A DNA stretch of 64,000 bases, from the NCBI GenBank assembly GCA_028641055.1, contig CM054060.1, positions 313,647,652 through 313,711,651 of the forward strand, read 5' to 3'. The position numbers and the translations under genes are program-made. The DNA comes from Alopecurus myosuroides. Its lineage: Eukaryota; Streptophyta; Magnoliopsida; Poales; Poaceae. Shown piece by piece: positions 45,035-58,625 of the stretch; the stretch's first letter is position 1, and each line of letters opens with the position of its first letter. The notes under the pieces were generated by a model, which was not told the origin of the DNA, searched no databases, and saw only the letters and a list, made by a program, of their open reading frames with translations.

Positions 45035-48000
45035 AAGTTAAACACAACACAAAAGAAATGAAATGTCTATGGAAACGATTGTCTAAAAATAATTCTGTTT
45101 ACAACACCCTAAATCTTTCTCAAAATAAATATTTATGCAAAGTTTTTGTTTTATCAATGAAGTGTTTTCCCAAATGTTGTTTTCAACCTCAATTCATCAA
45201 TGATAATTCATCTTTCAATTAGTTGATTTATAAAAATATTTTCAAAAGCCAAAATTAAATATAACCTTTCAATTTCTATATCAAGATATTGGTACTAAGA
45301 TGTTTTTCATAAAACCCCTTCTTGCTTAAAATTGGGTATTGAACTTGGGGAAACAATGATTTCATTTGTGAAAATCTCTGATCTTATTTGACGAGATTAT
45401 TTAATTAATTATTTTCCATTTTGAAAAAATGGCATTAAGATTCTATTAGTAATTTAATCATATTTTGAAGATATAACTATTTTAGGTGTGAAGAAACAAC
45501 ACAATTTATTTTATTAAGGGTGTTATTTTTACAAAACCATAGAAATAAATTTGAGCTCATTTGGGCAATTAAAACAACAGATATTGTCTATGGAAGAAAA
45601 CAGGGGAAAAAAAGGTGACTAAAAAACGGGGGGGAAAGAAAAACCAGCGCAACAAGCCCACCCCCTATCCCTCCCGGCCTAAGGCCCAGCCCACCTCCCC
45701 TCTGTTCCTTTCTCTTCGCGCACGCGCGCGCGAAGCAGGCCCGCAGCACAGTAGAACCCGGCAGCAGCCCGTTTCCCTCACTCTCCCCGACGATGGGCCC
45801 CACCAGCGTCACGCGAGCGCTTGCCTCAGCGCCATCAACGTCCGTGCGAGAGAAGCACCACACCGTCCGATTCCGCCGCCGCCTCTCTGCCCCTGCCCCT
45901 CCCGCACGCAAGCCTCCCTATAAAAGGGGCGCTTCGACGTTCGCGCCGCGCCCCATAACCCTAACCCTAGAAAACCCGCGCCGCCGCCCCGTTTCGTCCA
46001 ACGCCGCCGCCATTGAAGACCTCCTCGGGAGCACTCGCAGCCGTCGTTCCCCGCCACGTGAAGGGAAGGCGAGGAAACGAGGAGGACCGCGAGAGGTAGA
46101 CGAAGCCACCGGCGTCATCACCGCGTCTAGGGAGCCACGGAAACGGCGCCGTCGTCCTCGCCCGCAAGCCGCCGCCGCCACCTTCCTCGTCTCCGGCGAC
46201 CAGCAAAACACCTTCGGCCAGATCTATCCGCAGCCGTCCGGTCGGCATCGGACGCACGGGAATAGATCCTGAAGAGGTACGTTCCCCTGACCTTTGGATC
46301 TGGATCCTACGGTCCTGATTTGTTTGACTTAACCCAGTCAGTGCCGCCACGTCAGCCGCCATGTCAGCGCCTCCGCCAACCCGCACCAATCACTTTGCGC
46401 CGCGTGGCCTACCCAGTCAGCACCAGTCAACGCCTCGGACAAATTCGATTTAAATTGTTTTAAAAATCCAGAAAATCACTAAAACTTGTAAAATACATAA
46501 CTTTAGTTCTGTTAGTCCAATTTCGATAATCTTGTACTTTTTGAAATCAGCACATTGTGTAGAACACTTTAGAATCAAGAAAATTCAATTTTAATACGTG
46601 CTACCTTTCTATTGTTGAATCTTTGTAAAACTTGTTTTGTTAATAACTTTTGACCTATGACTCCAAATTCGACAAACTTAGACTTTTTGAGAAGCCCTGA
46701 ACATGTAGAATATGTTAGTACTGTCTAAATTTAATTTTGACTATGTTAAATATATTCAAATGCAAATATGCGTGCTTGGTCATTTTTGGCATAGTTTAAA
46801 TTCTATAAATTTAAATTTTGTAAACAAAATATTTTTGTAAACCCTAGGCCTAAAAAAAATATTTTTGTAAACCCTAGGCCGTGTACTAACAGTCCCCAAT
46901 GCCCAAAATCATATTTTTCTAAGTGTAAAAATGTTGCCTTAGAGTTTTGTGCTCATTTACTATTTTTGACTTAGTTTACTTTATGAAATTATTTTCAATA
47001 TGTTTTCCCTAGCAAATTTGTGCTAAGGACTAACCTTAGACCAAAGCACTTAGAATATTTCTAAGTCATTTTTCCTAGTTGACCCTCTTAGTTCAAAAAC
47101 CACTCAGTCTGGATTAGTGAAAAGCCATGGAGAGGATGCTACAATGGACTTGAAGATTTTCAACATGATGCCAAGGAAGGACTTAGCCATCTCAAGAATT
47201 TCAACAGTAAGATAGAAGGCCAAAGAAGTACTTAGCCAAGAAAACCAACTTTAGAAGCATCTCCAAGAATTATAAGCACTTAGAAGAAATCCAAGAGGAT
47301 CTTCCAGAAGACCAACCCCATCTCTCTCTCTTTTTCTCTAAGTCTTATCTCCTCTTTCATTGATGCTCTCTTAGACTTTGTGCTATGGCTAAGTTAGATG
47401 AAGACCATCCCTAGTTGTACCAAAAACAAAAGTTTTAGAAGATTTAATGAAAACACCACACAAGGAGGAAACTACAAAGGAGCCTGAAGATTTCCAAGAC
47501 CAATCATGTGAAGACTTAGAATTTGTTTTCCAATACTTAGAATTTGTTTTCAAGAAGTGTTTTGCCCAAGACTAATAATTTATTTTCCCAAGTTAGATGA
47601 GAGTTTTCACCAAGACTTCAACAAGGATCCCTTTCATCAAGAAGAACAATTTCAACAAGGAGCCAACTCAAGAAGAATATTCTTCAAGAAGATGAAGTAG
47701 AAGAGGAAGATTCCATAAGTACTTTTAGTGAACTCTAACAATCTCTACTACCTATCTTATTCTATATGACTAAGTCCATGAATCCTAGATAGGTGCTCCA
47801 GATGATTTCTTTACTGGACAAGGAAGACTGCAAGCAAGGCCTCCAAAGTATATGCATGAAGACTTAGGCATAAGAAGCAACTAAAGGAGACAAAGGAAGA
47901 ACTTGAAGAGACTCAAGACAGAAATAGATTAGCCTAACACCTTTGTGTGATCTTCTTTATCAAAGACCAATCCTTAGTCACAAATGCCAAACTATAACTA

Positions 48001-48094
48001 CAATCACTTAGTTTTATTTTGTGCATTGAAACTAAATGTTTTCACGTTATCCTTTGCTTTGTTTGTTGTTTTGTATGTTTTCTTCATTTTTTAT
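45035..48094 (+). repeat. LARD-2 tandem unit 1
   Basis: Contains a TATAAAAG promoter at 45919-45926, a GC-rich leader (45650-46270) with a GAGGTACGTTCCCC splice-donor-like end, and an AT-rich remainder. Carries the 30-bp TTTTTGTAAACCCTAGGCC duplication; lacks the GAGAGAACAAAACC block. Confidence 0.9.
45919..45926 (+). promoter_or_regulatory. LTR TATA box, unit 1
   Basis: TATAAAAG in CCTCCCTATAAAAGGGGCG, 969 bases from the LTR start. Confidence 0.7.
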
Positions 48095-51000
48095 AAGTTA
48101 AACACAACACAAAAGAAATGAAATGTCTATGGAAACGATTGTCTAAAAATAATTCTGTTTACAACACCCTAAATCTTTCTCAAAATAAATATTTATGCAA
48201 AGTTTTTGTTTTATCAATGAAGTGTTTCCCCAAATGTTGTTTTCAACCTCAGTTCATCAATGATAATTCATCTTTCAATTAGTTGATTTATAAAAATATT
48301 TTCAAAAGCCAAAATTAATTATATCACCTTTCAATTTCTATATCAAGATATTGGTACTAAGATGTTTTTCATAAAACCCCTTCTTGCTTAAAAATGGGTA
48401 TTGAACTTGGGGAAACAATGATTTCATTTGTGAAAATCTCTGATCTTATTTGACGAGATTATTTAATTAATTATTTTCCATTTTGAAAAAATGGCATTAA
48501 GATTCTATTAGTAATTTAATCATATTTTGAAGATATAACTATTTTAGGTGTGAAGAAACAACACAATTTTTTTTATTAAGGGTGTTATTTTTACAAAACC
48601 ATAGAAATAAATTTGAGCTCATTTGGGCAATTAAAACAACAGATATTGTCTATGGAAGAAAACAGGGGGAAAAAAGGTGAATAAAAAAACGGGGGAAAAG
48701 AAAAACCAGCGCAGCAAGCCCACCCCCTATCCCTCCCGGCCTAAGGCCCAGCCCACCTCCCCTCTGTTCCTTTCTCTTCGCGCACGCACGCGCGTAGCAG
48801 GCCCGCAGCACAGTAGAACCCGGCAGCAGCCTGTTTCCCTCGCTCTCCCCGACGATAGGCCCCACCAGCGTCACGCGAGCGCTTGCCTCAGCGCCATCGA
48901 CGTCCGTGCGAGAGAAGCACCACACTGTCCGATTTCGCCGCCGCCTCTCTGCCCCTGCCCCTACCGCACGCAAGCCTCCCTATAAAAGGGGCGCTTCGAC
49001 GTCCGCGCCGCGCCCCATAACCCTAGAAAACCCGCGCCGCCGCCCCGTTTCGTCCAACGCCGCCGCCATTGAAGACCTCCTCGGGAGCACTCGCAGCCGT
49101 CGTTCCCCGCCACGTGAAGGGAAGGCGAGGAAACGAGGAGGACCGCGAGACGTAGACGAAGCCACCGGCGTCATCACCGCGTCCAGGGAGCCACGGAAAC
49201 GGCGCCGTCGTCCTCGCCCGCAAGCCGCCGCTGCCACCATCCTCGTCTCCGGCGACCAGCAAAACACCTTCGGCCAGATCTATCCGCAGCCGTCCGATCG
49301 GCATCGGACGCACGGGAATAGATTCCGAAGAGGTACGTTCCCCTGACCTTTGGATCTGGATCCTACGGTCCTGATTTGTTTGACTTAACCCAGTCAGCGC
49401 CGCCACGTAAGCCGCCCCACCAGCGCCTCCGCCAACCCGCACCAATCACTTTGCGCCGCGTGGCCTACCCAGTCAGCACCAGTCAACGCCTCGGACAAAT
49501 TCGATTTAAATTGTTTTAAAAATCCAGAAAATCACTAAAACTTGTAAAATACATAACTTTAGTTCTGTTAGTCCAATTTCGATAATCTTGTACTTTTTGA
49601 AATCAGCACATTGTGTAGAACACTTAAGAATCAAGAAAATTCAATTTTGATACGTGCTACGCTTTCTATTGTTGAATCTTTGTAAAACTTGTTTTGTTAA
49701 TAACTTTTGACCTATGACTCCAAATTCGACAAACTTAGACTTTTTGAGAAGCCCTGAACATGTAGAATATGTTAGTACTGTCTAAATTTAATTTTGAATG
49801 TGTTAAATATATTCAAATGCAAATATGCGTGTTTGGTCATTTTTGGCATAGTTTAAATTCTATAAATTTAAATTTTGTAAACAAAATATTTTTGTAAACC
49901 CTAGGCCTAAACAAAATATTTTTGTAAACCCTAGGCCGTGTACTAACAGTCCCCAATGCCCAAAATCATATTTTTCTAAGTGTAAAAATTTTGCCTTAGA
50001 GTTTTGTGCTCATTTACTATTTTTGACTTAGTTTACTTTATGAAATTATTTTCAATATGTTTTCTCTAGCAAATTTGTGCTAAGGACTAACCTTAGACCA
50101 GAGAGAACAAAACCAAAGCACTTAGAATATTTCTAAGTCATTTTTCCTAGTTGACCCTCTTAGTTCAAAAACCACTCAGTCTGGATTAGTGAAAAGCCAT
50201 GGAGAGGATGCTACAATGGACTTGAAGATTTTCAACATGATGCCAAGGAAGGACTTAGCCATCTCAAGAATTTCAACAGTAGGATAGAAGGCCAAAGAAG
50301 TACTTAGACAATAAAACCAACTTTAGAAGCATCTCCAAGAATTAGAAGCACTTAGAAGAAATCCAAGAGGATCTTCCAGAAGACCAACCCCATCTCTCTC
50401 TCTTTTTCTCTAAGTCTTGTCTCCTCTTTCATTGATGCTCTCTTAGACTTTGTGCTATGGCTAAGTTAGATGAAGACCATCCCTAGTTGTACCAAAAACA
50501 AAAGTTTTAGAAGATTGAATGAAGACACCACACAAGGAGGAAACTACAAAGGAGCCTGAAGATTTCCAAGACCAATCATGTGAAGACTTAGAATTTGTTT
50601 TCCAATACTTAGAATTTGTTTTCAAGAAGTGTTTTGCCCAAGACTAAGAATTTATTTTCCCAAGTTAGATGAGAGTTTTCACCAAGACTTCAACAAGGAT
50701 CCCTTTCATCAAGAAGAACAATTTCAACAAGGAGCCAACTCAAGAAGAATATTCTTCAAGAAGATGAAGTAGAAGAGGAAGATTCCATAAGTCCTTTTAG
50801 TGAACTCTAACAATCTCTACTACCTATCTTATTCTATATGACTAAGTCCATGAATCCTAGATAGGTGCTCCAAATGATTTCTTTTACTGGACAAGGAAGA
50901 CTGCAAGCAAGGCCTCCAAAGTGCATGAAGACTTAGGCATAAGAAGCAACTAAAGGAGACAAAGGAAGAACTTGAAGAGACTCAAGACAGAAATAGATTA

Positions 51001-51164
51001 GCCTAACACCTTTGTGTGATCTTCTTTATCAAAGACCAATCCTTAGTCACAAATGCCAAACTATAACTACAATCACTTAGTTTTATTTTGTGCATTGAAA
51101 CTAAATGTTTTCACGTTATCCTTTGCTTTGTTTGTTGTTTTGTATGTTTTCTTCATTTTTTTAT
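48095..51164 (+). repeat. LARD-2 tandem unit 2
   Basis: Nearly the same sequence as units 1, 3 and 4. Has both the CCCTAGGCC duplication and the GAGAGAACAAAACC block. One CCCTAA copy is missing after the TATA box. Confidence 0.9.
48981..48988 (+). promoter_or_regulatory. LTR TATA box, unit 2
   Basis: TATAAAAG in the same context as unit 1. Confidence 0.65.
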
Positions 51165-54100
51165 AAGTTAAACACAACACAAAAGAAATGAAATGTCTAT
51201 GGAAACGATTGTCTAAAAATAATTCGGTTTACAACACCCTAAATCTTTCTCTTAATAAATATTTATTTAAAGTTTTTGTTTTATCAATGAAGTGTTTCCC
51301 CAAATGTTGTTTTCAACCTCAATTCATCAATGATAAATCATCTTTCAATTAGTTGATTTATAAAAATATTTTCAAAAGCCAAAATTAATTATATCACCTT
51401 TCAATTTCTATATCAAGATATTGGTACTAAGATGTTTTTCATAAATCCCCTTCTTGCTTAAAATTGGGTATTGAACTTGGGGAAACAATGATTTCATTTG
51501 TGAAAATCTCTGATCTTATTTGACGAGATTATTTAATTAATTATTTTCCATTTTGAAAAAATGGCATTAAGATTCTATTAGTAATTTAATCATATTTTGA
51601 AGATATAACTATTTTAGGTGTGAAGAAACAACACAATTTTTTTATTAAGGGTGTTATTTTTACAAAACCATAGAAATAAATTTGAGCTCATTTGGGCAAT
51701 TAAAACAACAGATATTGTCTATGGAAGAAAACAGGGGAAAAAGGTGAATAAAAAAACTGGGGGAAAAGAAAAACCAGCGCAGCAAGCCCACCCCCTATCC
51801 CTCCCGGCCTAAGGCCCAGCCCACCTCCCCTCTGTTCCTTTCTCTTCGCACACGCGCGCGCGTAGCAGGCCCGCAGCACAGTAGAACCCGGCAGCAGCCT
51901 GTTTCCCTCGCTCTCCCCGATGATAGGCCCCACCAGCGTCACGCGAGCGCTTGCCTCAGCGCCATCGACGTCCGTGCGAGAGAAGCACCACACTGTCCGA
52001 TTTCGCCGCCGCCTCTCTGCCCCTGCCCCTCCCGCACGCAAGCCTCCCTATAAAAGGGGCGCTTCGACGTCCGCGCCGCGCCCCATAACCCTAACCCTAG
52101 AAAACCCGCGCCGTCGCCCCGTTTCGTCCAACGCCGCCGCCATTGAAGACCTCCTCGGGAGCACTCGCAGCCGTCGTTCCCCGCCACGTGAAGGGAAGGC
52201 GAGGAAACGAGGAGGACCGCGAGAGGTAGACGAAGCCACCGGCGTCATCACCGCGTCCAGGGAGCCACGGAAACGGCGCCGTCGTCCTCGCTTTCAAGCC
52301 GCCGCTGCCACCTTCCTCGTCTCCGGCGACCAGCAAAACACCTTCGGCCAGATCTATCCGTAGCCGTCCGATCGGCATCGGACGCACGGGAATAGATTCC
52401 GAAGAGGTACGTTCCCCTGACCTTTGGATCTGGATCCTACGGTCCTGATTTGTTTGACTTAACCCAGTCAGCGCCGCCACGTCAGCCGCCCCACCAGCGC
52501 CTCCGCCAACCCGCACCAATCACTTTGCGCCGCGTGGCCTACCCAGTCAGCACCAGTCAACGCCTCGGACAAATTCGATTTAAATTGTTTTAAAAATCCA
52601 GAAAATCACTAAAACTTGTAAAATACATAACTTTAGTTCTGTTAGTCCAATTTCGATAATCTTGTACTTTTTGAAATCAGCACATTGTGTAGAACACTTA
52701 AGAATCAAGAAAAATCAATTTTGATACGTGCTACGCTTTCTATTTTTGAATCTTTGTAAAACTTGTTTTGTTAATAACTTTTGACCTATGACTCCAAATT
52801 CGACAAACTTAGACTTTGTGAGAAGCCCTGAACATGTAGAATATGTTAGTAATGTCTAAATTTAATTTTGAACATGTTAAATATATTCAAATGCAAATAT
52901 GCGTGTTTGGTCATTTTTGGCATAGTTTAAATTCTATAAATTTAAATTTTGTAAACAAAATATTTTTGTAAACCCTAGGCCTAAACAAAATATTTTTGTA
53001 AACCCTAGGCCGTGTACTAACAGTCCCCAATGCACAAAATCATATTTTTCTAAGTGTAAAAATTTTGCCTTAGAGTTTTGTGCTCATTTACTATTTTTGA
53101 CTTAGTTTACTTTATGAAATTATTTTCAATATGTTTTCTCTAGCAAATTTGTGCTAAGGACTAACCTTAGACCAGAGAGAACAAAACCAAAGCACTTAGA
53201 ATATTTCTAAGTCATTTTTCCTAGTTGACCCTCTTAGTTCAAAAACCACTCAGTCTGGATTAGTGAAAAGCCATGGAGAGGATGCTACAATGGACTTGAA
53301 GATTTTCAACATGATGCCAAGGAAGGACTTAGCCATCTCAAGAATTTCAACAGTAGGATAGAAGGCCAAAGAAGTACTTAGACAATAAAACCAACTTTAG
53401 AAGCATCTCCAAGAATTAGAAGCACTTAGAAGAAATCCAAGAGGATCTTCCAGAAGACCAACCCCATCTCTCTCTCTTTTTCTCTAAGTCTTATCTCCTC
53501 TTTCATTGATGCTCTCTTAGACTTTGTGCTATGGCTAAGTTAGATGAAGACCATCCCTAGTTGTACCAAAAACAAAAGTTTTAGAAGATTGAATGAAGAC
53601 ACCACACAAGGAGGAAACTACAAAGGAGCCTGAAGATTTCCAAGACCAATCATGTGAAGACTTAGAATTTGTTTTCCAATACTTAGAATTTGTTTTCAAG
53701 AAGTGTTTTGCCCAAGACTAAGAATTTATTTTCCCAAGTTAGATGAGAGTTTTCACCAAGACTTCAACAAGGATCCCTTTCATCAAGAAGAACAATTTCA
53801 ACAAGGAGCCAACTCAAGAAGAATATTCTTCAAGAAGATGAAGTAGAAGAGGAAGATTCCATAAGTCCTTTTAGTGAACTCTAAGAATCTCTACTACCTA
53901 TCTTATTCTATATGAGTAAGTCCATGAATCCTAGATAGCTGCTCCAGATGATTTCTTTTACTGGACAAGGAAGACTGCAAGTAAGGCCTCCAAAGTATAT
54001 GCATGAAGACTTAGGCATAAGAAGCAACTAAAGGAGACAAAGGAAGAACTTGAAGAGACTCAAGACAGAAATAGATTAGCCTAACACCTTTGTGTGATCT

Positions 54101-54241
54101 TCTTTATCAAAGACCAATCCTTAGTCACAAATGCCAAACTATAACTACAATCACTTAGTTTTATTTTGTGCATTGAAACTAAATGTTTTCACGTTATCCT
54201 TTGCTTTGTTTGTTGTTTTGTATGTTTTCTTCATTTTTTAT
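51165..54241 (+). repeat. LARD-2 tandem unit 3
   Basis: Closest to unit 2 (shares both indel markers and the ACTTAGACAATAAAACC variant). Its GC-rich ORF is shortened by a TAG at about 52361. Confidence 0.9.
52049..52056 (+). promoter_or_regulatory. LTR TATA box, unit 3
   Basis: TATAAAAG in the same context as unit 1. Confidence 0.65.
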
Positions 54242-57200
54242 AAGTTAAACACAACACAAAAGAAATGAAATGTCTATGGAAACGATTGTCTAAAAATAAT
54301 TCTGTTTACAACACCCTAAATCTTTCTCAAAATAAATATTTATGCAAAGTTTTTGTTTTATCAATGAAGTGTTTCCCCAAATGTTGTTTTCAACCTCAAT
54401 TCATCAATGATAATTCATCTTTCAATTAGTTGATTTATAAAAATATTTTCAAAAGCCAAAATTAATTATATCACCTTTCAATTTCTATATCAAGATATTG
54501 GTACTAAGATGTTTTTCATAAAACCCCTTCTTGCTTAAAATTGGGTATTGAACTTGGGGAAACAATGATTTCATTTGTGAAAATCTCTGATCTTATTTGA
54601 CGAGATTATTTAATTAATTATTTTCCATTTTGAAAAAATGTCATTAAGATTCTATTAGTAATTTAATCATATTTTGAAGATATAACTATTTTAGGTGTGA
54701 AGAAACAACACAATTTTTTTTATTAAGGGTGTTATTTTTACAAAACCATAGAAATAAATTTGAGCTCATTTGGGCAATTAAAACAACAGATATTGTCTAT
54801 GGAAGAAAACAGGGGGGAAAAAGGTGAATAAAAAAACGGGGGGAAAAGAAAAACCAGCGCAGCAAGCCCACCCCCTATCCCTCCCGGCCTAAGGCCCAGC
54901 CCACCTCCCCTCTGTTCCTTTCTCTTCGCGCACGCGCGCGCGTAGCAGGCCCGCAGCACAGTAGAACCCGACAGCAGCCTGTTTCCCTCGCTCTCCCCGA
55001 CGATAGGCCCCACCAGCGTCACGCGAGCGCTTGCCTCAGCGCCATCGACGTCCGTGCGAGAGAAGCACCACACTGTCCGATTTCGCCGCCGCCTCTCTGC
55101 CCCTGCCCCTCCCGCACGCAAGCCTCCCTATAAAAGGGGCGCTTCGACGTCCGCGCCGCGCCCCATAACCCTAACCCTAGAAAACCCGCGCCGCCGCCCC
55201 GTTTCGTCCAACGCCGCCGCCATTGAAGACCTCCTCGGGAGCACTCACAGCCGTCGTTCCCCGCCACGTGAAGGGAAGGCGAGGAAACGAGGAGGACCGC
55301 GAGAGGTAGACGAAGCCACCGGCGTCATCACCGCGTCCAGGGAGCCACGGAAACGGCGCCGTCGTCCTCGCCCGCAATCCGCCGCTGCCACCTTCCTCGT
55401 CTCCGGCGACCAGCAAAACACCTTCGGCCAGATCTATCCGCAGCCGTCCGATCGGCATCGGACGCACGGGAATAGATTCCGAAGAGGTACGTTCCCCTGA
55501 CCTTTGGATCTGGATCCTACGGTCCTGATTTGTTTGACTTAACCCAGTCAGCGCCGCCACGTCAGCCGCCCCACCAGCGCCTCCGCCAACCCGCACCAAT
55601 CACTTTGCGCAGCGTGGCCTACCCAGTCAGCACCAGTAAACGCCTCGGACAAATTCGATTTAAATTGTTTTAAAAATCCAGAAAATCACTAAAACTTGTA
55701 AAATACATAACTTTAGTTCTGTTAGTCCAATTTCGATAATCTTGTACTTTTTGAAATCAGCACATTGTGTAGAACACTTAAGAATCAAGAAAATTCAATT
55801 TTTATACGTGCTATGCTTTCTATTGTTGAATCTTTGTAAAACTTGTTTTGTTAATAACTTTTGACCTATGACTCCAAATTCGACAAACTTAGACTTTTTG
55901 AGAAGCCCTGAACATGTAGAATATGTTAGTACTGTCTAAATTTAATTTTGAATATGTTAAATATATTCAAATGCAAATATGCGTGTTTGGTCATTTTTGG
56001 CATAGTTTAAATTCTATAAATTTAAATTTTGTAAACAAAATATTTTTGTAAACCCTAGGCCGTGTACTAACAGTCCCCAATGCCCAAAATCATATTTTTC
56101 TAAGTGTAAAAATGTTGCCTTAGAGTTTTGTGCTCATTTACTATTTTTGACTTAGTTTACTTTATGAAATTATTTTCAATATGTTTTCTCTAGCAAATTT
56201 GTGCTAAGGACTAACCTTAGACCAAAGCACTTAGAATATTTCTAAGTCATTTTTCCTATTTGACCCTCTTAGTTCAAAAACCACTCAGTCTGGATTAGTG
56301 AAAAGCCATGGAGAGGATGCTACAATGGACTTGAAGATTTTCAACATGATGCCAAGGAAGGACTTAGCCATCTCAAGAATTTCAACAGTAAGATAGAAGG
56401 CCAAAGAAGAACTTAGCCAAGAAAACCAACTTTAGAAGCATCTCCAAGAATTAGAAGCACTTAGAAGAAATCCAAGAGGATCTTCCAGAAGACCAACCCC
56501 ATCTCTCTCTCTTTTTCTCTAAGTCTTATCTCCTCTTTCATTGATGCTCTCTTAGACTTTGTGCTATGGCTAAGTTAGATGAAGACCATCCCTAGTTGTA
56601 CCAAAAACAAAAGTTTTAGAAGATTGAATGAAGACACCACACAAGGAGGAAACTACAAAAGAGCCTGAAGATTTCCAAGACCAATCATGTGAAGACTTAG
56701 AATTTGGTTTCCAATACTTAGAATTTGTTTTCAAGAAGTGTTTTGCCCAAGACTAAGAATTTATTTTCCCAAGTTAGATGAGAGTTTTCACCAAGACTTC
56801 AACAAGGATCCCTTTCATCAAGAAGAACAATTTCAACAAGGAGCCAACTCAAGAAGAATATTCTTCAAGAAGATGAAGTAGAAGAGGAAGATTCCATAAG
56901 TCCTTTTAGTGAACTCTAACAATCTCTACTACCTATCTTATTCTATATGACTAAGTCCATGAATCCTAGATAGGTGCTCCAGATGATTTCTTTTACTGGA
57001 CAAGGAAGACCGCAAGCAAGGCCTCCAAAGTATATGCATGAAGACTTAGGCATAAGAAGCAACTAAAGGAGACAAAGGAAGAACTTGAAGAGACTCAAGA
57101 CAGAAATAGATTAGCCTAACACATTTGTGTGATCTTCTTTATCAAAGACCAATCCTTAGTCACAAATGCCAAACTATAACTACAATCACTTAGTTTTATT

Positions 57201-57278
57201 TTGTGCATTGAAACTAAATGTTTTCACGTTATCCTTTGCTTTGTTTGTTGTATTGTATGTTTTCTTCATTTTTTTATA
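54242..57278 (+). repeat. LARD-2 tandem unit 4
   Basis: Lacks the CCCTAGGCC duplication (like the right LTR) and lacks the GAGAGAACAAAACC block (like unit 1). It joins the unique LTR end at TTTTTATATGTTTG. Confidence 0.9.
55129..55136 (+). promoter_or_regulatory. LTR TATA box, unit 4
   Basis: TATAAAAG in the same context as unit 1. This copy is nearest the primer site. Confidence 0.65.
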
Positions 57279-58613
57279 TGTTTGTTAGCATGCTTGTTTG
57301 TTATGTTGTCGTGTTTTCAATGTATAGATTGTACGGAGAGCAACGTTCCCTTTTGTGAAGGAAGTGTGTTTTCTTCACCAAGTTCAAAGGCAAGTAACAC
57401 ACCATCAACTACCTATTATTTTTATTATGCATCCCTAGAGTTTTGAGTAGTATGCATGGTAGGAATTTTATCTAAGTATTATGCTATGCTATTATACCAA
57501 GTAGTGTGTATCCATCCTTTATATCCTTCTATTATAGAAGACATTGATAACTTAGTAGAATTATTGATGCCTTGCAAAAAAATTGTTTTGATTAAACTGT
57601 TAAATTCTACTAAGTTAATTTACTACCTGGGTGGATTGGGCTTGATTGGCTGTCAGAGTTGAGTGTTTATTCACTTGTGTGTTGCCACCCAGGAACAAAG
57701 GGACCAATGTTTCCTCTAAGTGAAGTTGCTATCGTGCAGCCATTAGTCATATGGGCTCTAGCTAGATGGATTAAGATGCGTGGACTTGTCCCAACTTGAC
57801 AGGTGGTGGTAGAATGGCTAGAATGGGAGCGCGTCAAGTCAGTATGGGATGAGGAAATGCATCTGAAAAATCTTGTTTCAACTCTCTCCTTTTCCTTAGC
57901 ATAAATTGGGTGCTTGAGGATAGTTTGGGTTAGTTGGGTCTAATGGTGAAAGTGCACAACCTCTTCAGAGTTAAAAACTAAATACTTAGCTGTGTCTCCG
58001 GTTACGGACAATTCAAGCAGCTGACCAAGGATGACAACGGACGCTCCCAACATAATTTTCCCTAATTAAAATTTGAGGGTTGAACAAGTGTAGAAGAGGC
58101 TATGGTTTTCAAGCCATGTCTCAATTTTTGAGGAAAAGTTTTATAAAGTGTAAGGCGAAATTGGCTTTATGCAAAACAGCCTTAAACTCCACCAGCCAAA
58201 TATGCATGTAGTATTAGTCTTGCCATCTATATCCACCATAGTGTTACTTGCCAATACATTAAATTGTATTGACTCCCTTGCGGCTGCATATTCCATATTG
58301 TAGATAAATCTGAAGACGAGTGAGGTTTCGTTCAGGATCTCGAGTCTATCGCCAACATGTTTTTGCCTGTGGCACATGAACAAGATGGGCTCAATGTTGT
58401 ACTATGTTTTCCGTTGTAATTCTGTTTCCTGCTAGTCATCTGAGACTATGCAAGTTGTAGAGATATTTTGTAAATACTGGACCATGCGATGTAATAGAAT
58501 TTTGACGCATTTGCATGATATTTCATTTTGAACTGTGGTGCTAGCAATTGATCCAGGGACTAGCACAATAACACAAAGTTCTTGCATTATTTAAAAGTGG
58601 GAACACTACAAAA

Positions 58614-58625
58614 TGGTATCAGAGC
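58614..58625 (+). other. LARD-2 primer binding site
   Basis: TGGTATCAGAGC three bases after the LTR end. Confidence 0.88.

Larger units (their letters stand above)
44950..58610 (+). repeat. LARD-2 5' LTR, 13.7 kb, with four tandem 3.06-kb units
   Basis: The order is an 85-bp start, four head-to-tail units (45035-48094, 48095-51164, 51165-54241, 54242-57278), then a 1,332-bp end (57279-58610, ...GGAACACTACA). The right LTR holds the same start, one unit (60125-63202) and the same end. All three internal junctions read ...CATTTTTTATA|AGTTAAACAC, so one original duplication was multiplied. This accounts for about 9.2 kb of extra LTR. Confidence 0.92.

Noticed and set aside
45950..45980. Telomere-like CCCTAACCCTAG after the TATA box of LARD-2 units
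   Set aside because: Only two repeat units in a leader sequence; not a telomere or interstitial telomeric array.
44950..57278. CRISPR-like or satellite interpretation of the large tandem array
   Set aside because: Units are 3 kb, number four, and are explained completely as duplicated LTR interior with matching single-copy form in the partner LTR.
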